Positions 59,809 through 64,000 of a stretch of DNA of 64,000 nucleotides are shown piece by piece. This DNA is from Bog-113 sp965226755 (GTDB lineage: Bacteria; Acidobacteriota; Terriglobia; Bryobacterales; Bryobacteraceae), in contig CBDDDT010000004.1 in assembly GCA_965226755.1 (NCBI GenBank), forward strand, positions 124,001-188,000, given 5' to 3'. The notes beneath the pieces were generated by a model. That model was not told the origin of the DNA. It saw only the letters and a list, made by a program, of their open reading frames with translations, and did not search any database. How positions within the stretch are numbered: the first letter of the stretch is position 1; each line of letters opens with the position of its first letter. The translations under genes were made by a program, and so were the position numbers.

Positions 59809-60855
59809 ATGCGATGGTTTCTTCTCTCTCTTTTGGCGTGCTCCGCTCTTGCGCAGACCTGGGTTCCGCAAGCGAGCGGGACGACTGCCTCCTTGCGCGG
59901 TATCGGTGTTGTGGACGCGAACGTCGCGTGGGCCGGCGGAACGGAAGGCACGTTTCTGCGCACCGTGAACGGGGGCGTGACGTGGCAAGCGGGCGCGGTT
60001 CCGGGCGCCGCGCGGCTTGATTTCCGGGGCGTGCGCGCCTTCACCGCGAACCACGCGATGTTGATGTCCAGCGGTCCCGGATCGGCGTCCACGCTCTATT
60101 CCACCCTGGATGGCGGACGGACGTGGACGCTGGCCTTTTCAAACCCCGACGCCGCCGGCTTCTTCGATGCCTTGGCTTTCGATGACGAAAAGCACGGCGC
60201 GGTGCTCGGCGATCCGGTGGGAGGCAGCTTTGTCGTGCTCACCACGGACGATGGCGGCATCACCTGGAAGCGACTGATGAAGCTGCCTCCGGCGCTTCCC
60301 GGCGAAGGCGCGTTTGCGGCCAGCAACAGCAGCCTCGTTCTGCGTCACTGCGCCGAAGCCGCCGGCTGTGAGATCTGGTTCGCCACCGGCGGCGCCGGCG
60401 GCGCCCGCGTCTTTCATTTGCAAGCCGGGAACTGGACCGTGACCCATACGCCCATCCGCGCCGATTCTGCCGGCGCCGGAATTTTCGCCCTCTATATAAC
60501 GCCCGGTACCGGCGCGGTCGCCGTGGGCGGCAATTACGAGAAGCCGGGCGAAGACGCTCACAACGTGGCTCTCGCGAACAGCGCCACCGAGCAATGGTCG
60601 GAGCCCACCGGCGTGCGCCCGCGCGGATATCGTTCCGCGGTCGTGTTCCTCCGGGATAACAAGCTTTGGATCACGACCGGGCCGTCCGGGTCGGAATGGT
60701 CAACGACTTTGGGTGCGGACTGGATTCCGTTCGAGGGCGGCTATAACGCCATTGGGGGAGACACAGCCGCCGCCTGCTGGGCGGTGGGCCCGAAAGGGCG
60801 CATCGCTAAGCTTGTGATGGGGACCCTGGAATCCGCCGGCCCCGCGAAACCGTGA
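59809..60855 (+). CDS. Exported BNR/Ycf48-like beta-propeller protein
   Basis: A 348-residue protein with a signal peptide (about 1-16, LSLLACSALAQ). Repeated units such as FLRTVNGGVTWQAG, YSTLDGGRTWTLAF and TTDDGGITWKRLM carry the Asp/Asn-GG-TW Asp-box of BNR propellers, as in Ycf48-like and sialidase-fold proteins. No catalytic sialidase residues were seen, so a binding role is more likely. It is divergent from the trehalose operon across 108 bp. Its last 50 bp overlap, on the opposite strand, the end of the DUF2071 gene. Confidence 0.83.
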   Translation: MRWFLLSLLACSALAQTWVPQASGTTASLRGIGVVDANVAWAGGTEGTFLRTVNGGVTWQAGAVPGAARLDFRGVRAFTANHAMLMSSGPGSASTLYSTLDGGRTWTLAFSNPDAAGFFDALAFDDEKHGAVLGDPVGGSFVVLTTDDGGITWKRLMKLPPALPGEGAFAASNSSLVLRHCAEAAGCEIWFATGGAGGARVFHLQAGNWTVTHTPIRADSAGAGIFALYITPGTGAVAVGGNYEKPGEDAHNVALANSATEQWSEPTGVRPRGYRSAVVFLRDNKLWITTGPSGSEWSTTLGADWIPFEGGYNAIGGDTAAACWAVGPKGRIAKLVMGTLESAGPAKP

Positions 60856-61579
60856 CGGCCGAGCCTTCCGCCAGAAATACCGAACGCGGCGTCTGCGACA
60901 GCGCGGCCTTGAACTCCGGGCCATAAAGCGATGCGACGTTAATGTTCCGGGTGTAAGAGGCCGCGCGCCGGATCATCCACGGAACATGCCGCACCGCATA
61001 TTCCATAGACCCGCCGTCCCGCTGCGCGGCATAACCCCAGTAATGCTCGGCGATGAACTGATCGAGCGAGCCCGGCTCGAGCGCCTGCGCATCTCCCTCC
61101 GCCGCCATCCACAGAGAATGCTCTTTTCCGCCGAGCTTCCACCCAAAACCGGCTTCCATCCGCCCGTCCGTGCGCTCAATCCGGTGGCTCATTCGCGCCG
61201 TCCGATAGTGCTCGTTATAAAGCGCGTTCGCCAGGACAGCGATCGCGCGACGCGGCACGAGCTCCTGGATGAACGAAACTCCGCGCCGGATTTCGCCGCC
61301 TTCCCGGCGCCGGACATAGAAGCGCAGATTCACCTCTTCAAAGTTGCAGTGAAACGGAATCGGCATTCCCAGCACGCGCGTGCGGAGGAACAGAAACGCC
61401 ACGATGGAAACGTAAGTCTCGCCCTGATGCAAATCGAGCTCCGTGCCCGGCGGAACCAGCGGCGCCAGAATGCGCGGGTCGATCGCATAGTTGAACATCG
61501 CGAGATGCCGCCACTCCGCCGTAAGAAATAGACCCACTCTTCTCTGATGCGGCGCGGAAATAAGCGGCGCAGAAGTCAC
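60806..61579 (-). CDS. DUF2071 (YqjF-like) family protein
   Basis: About 257 residues matching DUF2071. The family start FLTAEWRHLAMFNYAIDP and the stretches LLAPLVPPGTELD, VSIVAFLFLRTRVLGMPIP, NFEEVNLRFYVRR and GVSFIQELVPRRAI are characteristic, as is SLDQFIAEHYWGY. Its biochemical function is unknown; the fold is acetoacetate-decarboxylase-like. The start is uncertain: GTG 61579 was chosen, with GTG 61537 (after AGAGAAGA) as a shorter choice. The C-terminus overlaps the convergent propeller gene by 50 bp, which is unusual but leaves both families intact. Divergent from the aldo/keto reductase. Confidence 0.82.
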   Translation of the reverse strand: MTSAPLISAPHQRRVGLFLTAEWRHLAMFNYAIDPRILAPLVPPGTELDLHQGETYVSIVAFLFLRTRVLGMPIPFHCNFEEVNLRFYVRRREGGEIRRGVSFIQELVPRRAIAVLANALYNEHYRTARMSHRIERTDGRMEAGFGWKLGGKEHSLWMAAEGDAQALEPGSLDQFIAEHYWGYAAQRDGGSMEYAVRHVPWMIRRAASYTRNINVASLYGPEFKAALSQTPRSVFLAEGSAVTVSRGRRIPGSPSQA

Positions 61580-61598
61580 CGCTAAGATCGAATCAGTT

Positions 61599-62582
61599 AT
61601 GGAATATGTGAATCTTGGATCAACCGGCCTGCGGGTCTCGCCCATCTGCCTGGGAACCATGACCTACGGGTCGAAAAAGTGGCGCGAATGGGTTTTGGAC
61701 GAAGAGGAAAGCCGCCCGTTCATCCGGCGCTCTCTCGAATTGGGGATCAATTTCTTCGACACCGCCGATATGTATTCCGTGGGCGCGAGCGAAGAGGTCC
61801 TCGGCCGCGCGCTGAAGGATTTCGGTCCGGGTCGCGACCGCCTCGTCATCGCCACCAAAGTATTCAATCCAATGGGCGACGACCCTAACCAGCGCGGCCT
61901 CTCCCGCAAGCACATCATGCATGCCATCGACGACAGTTTGCGGCGGCTCGGCACCGACTACGTGGACTTGTATCAGATTCACCGGTTCGATTACACCACC
62001 CCCATCGAGGAGACTCTCGAGGCGCTCGACGACGTCGTCAAAGCCGGCAAAGCGCTCTACCTCGGCGCCTCGTCCATGTACGCCTGGCAGTTCGCGAAGA
62101 TGCTCTATCGGGCTGACGAGATGGGCGTGAGCCGCTTTGTGACCATGCAGAACCACTACAACCTCGTGTACCGGGAGGAAGAGCGCGAAATGATCCCGCT
62201 CTGCCGCGATCAGAAAATCGGCGTTATCCCGTGGAGTCCGCTCGCCCGCGGCTTCCTTGCCGGAAATCGAACCAGGAAGGATTTCGGCGAAACCGTTCGC
62301 GCCAAGACCGACGAGTACGCCCAAGGCCTTTACTATCAGGATTCCGACTTCGCGGTCGTGGACAACATCACCGCGATCGCGCAAGCGCGCGGAGTGAACA
62401 ACGCCCAGATCGCGCTCGCCTGGATTATGGCGCAGCCGGGCGTCACGGCCCCCATCGTGGGCGCCAGCAAGATGCGGCACCTCGACGACGCGATCGCGGC
62501 GCTGTCCATCCAGCTGGACGACGCTGAACGCAAATCGCTCGAAGCACCCTACCAGCCGCATCGCATTCTCGGCCACTCCTGA
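61599..62582 (+). CDS. Aldo/keto reductase
   Basis: A 327-residue (alpha/beta)8 NADPH-dependent reductase. The catalytic tetrad is in place: D54 and Y59 in FFDTADMYS, K87 in VIATKVF, H128 in LYQIHRFD. The C-terminal cofactor region includes IPWSPLARGFLAG and PIVGASKMRHLDDAI. The sequence is of the YajO/AKR11-like type acting on aldehydes, ketones or sugars. Only about 20 bp separate it from the start of the divergent DUF2071 gene. The blaI-type promoter begins 18 bp after its stop. Confidence 0.93.
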   Translation: MEYVNLGSTGLRVSPICLGTMTYGSKKWREWVLDEEESRPFIRRSLELGINFFDTADMYSVGASEEVLGRALKDFGPGRDRLVIATKVFNPMGDDPNQRGLSRKHIMHAIDDSLRRLGTDYVDLYQIHRFDYTTPIEETLEALDDVVKAGKALYLGASSMYAWQFAKMLYRADEMGVSRFVTMQNHYNLVYREEEREMIPLCRDQKIGVIPWSPLARGFLAGNRTRKDFGETVRAKTDEYAQGLYYQDSDFAVVDNITAIAQARGVNNAQIALAWIMAQPGVTAPIVGASKMRHLDDAIAALSIQLDDAERKSLEAPYQPHRILGHS

Positions 62583-62599
62583 TTTCTTTGTATTCAGCC

Positions 62600-62629
62600 T
62601 TGACACCCGATTAGACGAGGTGCTACTTT
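62600..62629 (+). promoter_or_regulatory. Sigma70-like promoter of the blaI-like gene
   Basis: TTGACA (62600-62605) and TACTTT (62624-62629) with an 18-bp spacer. The -10 box lies within the left operator arm (62617-62630). The predicted transcript would start about 6-10 bp before the ATG, giving a nearly leaderless mRNA; no ribosome site is visible. Confidence 0.6.
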
Positions 62630-62661
62630 CTTAAGCATAACTGCTATGAAAGTAGCACCTC
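62617..62661. promoter_or_regulatory. Operator: perfect 14-bp inverted repeat over the blaI promoter and start codon
   Basis: GAGGTGCTACTTTC (62617-62630) and GAAAGTAGCACCTC (62648-62661) are exact reverse complements separated by 17 bp. The left arm covers the -10 box; the right arm starts at the G of the ATG and continues into the coding sequence. BlaI/MecI repressors bind paired dyads in their own promoters, so autorepression is likely. Transcription would start between the arms, so an RNA hairpin is not expected. Confidence 0.8.
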
Positions 62662-63032
62662 CTTTGACACGCCGGGAACGCCAGATCATGGACGTTCTCT
62701 ATAAACTCGAACGCGCCACTGCCGGCGAAATCCAGACCGGTCTCGCCGATCAGCCCAACTACTCCACGGTGCGAGCCCAACTGCGCGTTCTTGAAGACAA
62801 AGGCCACATCCGCCATGAGGAGCAGGGGCTCCGCTATCTCTATATGCCGGTGCAGCCGCGCAGTTCCGCGCGCCGGTCCGCTCTAAGGCATCTCGTCGAC
62901 ACCTTTTTCGAGGGATCCACGGAACAGGTCGTCGCCGCGCTGGTCGATGGCGAGGTCGCAAGACTGACGCCTGCCGAACTCGACCGGCTCTCCAGCATGA
63001 TCGCGGAAGCCCGAGAGAAGAACTCGAAATGA
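62646..63032 (+). CDS. BlaI/MecI/CopY-family transcriptional repressor
   Basis: A 128-residue winged-helix repressor. The DNA-binding part (about 5-75) contains LTRRERQIMDVLYKLERATAGEIQ, NYSTVRAQLRVLEDKGHIRHEE and YLYMPV; the C-terminal helices (about 85-128) mediate dimerisation. In this family an M56 membrane peptidase, induced by a signal such as a beta-lactam, leads to repressor cleavage. Such a peptidase gene starts within this stop codon (ATGA, 63029-63032). Targets beyond its own operon are not known. Confidence 0.94.
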   Translation: MKVAPPLTRRERQIMDVLYKLERATAGEIQTGLADQPNYSTVRAQLRVLEDKGHIRHEEQGLRYLYMPVQPRSSARRSALRHLVDTFFEGSTEQVVAALVDGEVARLTPAELDRLSSMIAEAREKNSK

Positions 63033-64000
63033 ACCTTCTCCTGCCGTTTCTAATCGCGTGCGCGTTCAAAGTGACTTTGATCCTCACGCTGGGCGCCGCC
63101 TTGGCATGGGCGGTCCGGCGCCGGTCCGCCGCTCTTCGTCATCGCGTGTGGGCGATCGGGCTTCTGTGCACGCTGCTCCTGCCGCTTCTACAACTCGCGA
63201 TTCCGCAATGGCACGCCAGCGCGCAAGGCACGGTCGCCCGCTTGTGGCGCATCGCCGCCCCGCTCGCGCCGGCGGTTCCGGACCCCGCATTGCCGGGCAC
63301 GGCCGTGAAGGCCTCCACGGCGCCCGCGGCGCTGCCTTCGCAGAGCGCCGCTCTAATCCTCTGCGTATGGGCCATCGGATTCGCGCTGGTGCTCACGCGC
63401 TCTCTTCTCGGTCTCGCCCGCTTGTCGGGCATCGCGGAACGCGCCCGGCCGTTCGAGGATGCCGCCTTCCGCGACACGCTCGCCGGGCTCTCGCGGGAAC
63501 TCGGCATTCGCCGGCCGATCCGCTTGCTGGTCTCCGCGGACGCCAAGTCGATGCCCTGCACCTGGGGTTTCCGGCAGCCCCGAATCCTGCTTCCGGCGGA
63601 TTGTTCGGACTGGCCCGCCCTGCTGCGAACCGTCGTTCTCGGGCACGAACTCGCCCATATCGCGCGCTTCGACTGGCCTCTGCGCGTCCTCGCCGGATTC
63701 ACGCTCGCCCTGTTTTGGTTCCACCCGCTCGTCTGGCTCGCGGTCAGCCAACTCCGGCAGCAGAGCGAGCGCGCCTGCGATGACGCCGTGCTGCTTTCCG
63801 GCGTCGCCCCGGAAGGTTACGCCGGCGAAGTGCTCCAACTGGTGCGCCGCGCCGCCGCTGCGAGCAATGTCTGGACCCCTGCTCTGGCCTTCGCCCGGAC
63901 CCGATCCCATACCCAAGCTCTCGAAAGGAGATTACAAGCCATGCTCGACAGATCCATAGACCGGCGCCATCCCTCACGGCGCGTCGCCCTCCTCACCACC
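63029..64000 (+). CDS. M56/BlaR1-family membrane metallopeptidase (3' end outside window)
   Basis: The frame is open from ATG 63029 to the window end (324 codons). N-terminal membrane helices (about 2-25, 35-55 and 105-125) precede the gluzincin site GHELAHIARFDW, with H206, E207 and H210, and a third-ligand candidate E247 in QQSERACDDAVLL. This is the BlaR1/MecR1 peptidase topology. The start overlaps the repressor stop, so the pair is coupled. In Acidobacteria many such pairs lack a penicillin-binding sensor domain and end in other periplasmic domains; the sensor part here is cut off, so the signal is unknown. The last codons seen (RRHPSRRVALLTT) approach the next membrane helix. Confidence 0.93.
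   Translation, partial: MNLLLPFLIACAFKVTLILTLGAALAWAVRRRSAALRHRVWAIGLLCTLLLPLLQLAIPQWHASAQGTVARLWRIAAPLAPAVPDPALPGTAVKASTAPAALPSQSAALILCVWAIGFALVLTRSLLGLARLSGIAERARPFEDAAFRDTLAGLSRELGIRRPIRLLVSADAKSMPCTWGFRQPRILLPADCSDWPALLRTVVLGHELAHIARFDWPLRVLAGFTLALFWFHPLVWLAVSQLRQQSERACDDAVLLSGVAPEGYAGEVLQLVRRAAAASNVWTPALAFARTRSHTQALERRLQAMLDRSIDRRHPSRRVALLTT

Noticed and set aside
61620..62606. 328-codon minus-strand ORF
   Set aside because: Antisense to the aldo/keto reductase, whose catalytic tetrad is intact.
62663..62668. Second TTGACA inside the blaI-like coding sequence
   Set aside because: No matching -10 box at a suitable distance was found, and it lies within codons of the repressor.
1..64000. 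CRISPR arrays, insertion sequences, prophage, tRNA or rRNA genes
   Set aside because: No regularly spaced direct repeats, transposase or integrase motifs, cloverleaf-like sequences or rRNA segments were recognised by eye; tRNAscan-SE and Infernal would settle the RNA genes.

Overview
The window reads as one stretch of a GC-rich, diderm, free-living bacterial chromosome. The best guess is an Acidobacteriota of the Solibacter/Bryobacter type. This is inferred from the gene repertoire: secreted beta-propeller proteins, a Tat-exported Gfo/Idh/MocA oxidoreductase, a ThuA-like protein, a BBP2-type porin, a BlaI/M56 pair and a DUF993 operon. There is no rRNA, tRNA or ribosomal-protein marker here, so the phylum is an inference. 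No insertion sequence, phage gene, CRISPR array or tRNA was seen. Coding density is high and many neighbouring genes are translationally coupled through ATGA, GTGA or TAATG junctions. || Layout. 1-1843: the end of a NarL-type sensor kinase, its response regulator and an unknown small protein. 1872-5521: a minus-strand pair, a TTG-started secreted beta-propeller protein coupled to a GH13 amylase. 5691-12166: fmt, argJ, a small exported protein and two tandem TolC-family outer-membrane proteins. 12234-22125: a minus-strand block of mostly exported proteins (Tat Gfo/Idh/MocA protein, BBP2 porin, parvulin isomerase, six-hairpin glycosidase, ThuA-like protein, NHL-repeat protein). 22252-23514: an exported amidohydrolase. 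23540-46198: a large surface-polysaccharide locus with several strand changes. It has three GT-C-like membrane proteins, two Wzy/WaaL-type proteins, a TPR-like partner, a WbaP-type initiating transferase, three GT4-type transferases, a Wzx-type flippase, an MBOAT acyltransferase, a Wza export protein and a Wzc-type tyrosine autokinase. 46591-49737: a three-gene operon (Gfo/Idh/MocA, DUF993, sugar isomerase-like). 49761-59700: a coupled storage-sugar operon treS-mak, treY, treZ, glgX. 59809-62582: a BNR-like exported protein, a DUF2071 protein and an aldo/keto reductase. 62600-64000: a BlaI-type repressor with a clear operator and the start of an M56 sensor peptidase. || How they work together. 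The polysaccharide locus holds a nearly complete Wzx/Wzy pathway: priming (WbaP), assembly (GT4 and GT-C enzymes), flipping (Wzx), polymerisation or ligation (Wzy), length control and export (Wzc, Wza), and probable acylation (MBOAT). The trehalose/glycogen operon links alpha-glucan and trehalose by two routes: TreY/TreZ make trehalose from glucan, while TreS-Mak turns trehalose into maltose and maltose-1-phosphate. || The standout feature is at 39580-40182. An AhpD-like gene carries an in-frame TGA exactly where the second Cys of its CxxC motif should be (CPF-U). Eleven nucleotides downstream is a perfect 6-bp hairpin with an AGUU loop, the geometry expected of a bacterial SECIS element. Read conventionally it would be split into two unrelated short ORFs; read as a selenoprotein it is an intact 200-residue protein. 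A second clear signal is the perfect 14-bp inverted repeat across the promoter and start codon of the blaI-like gene.
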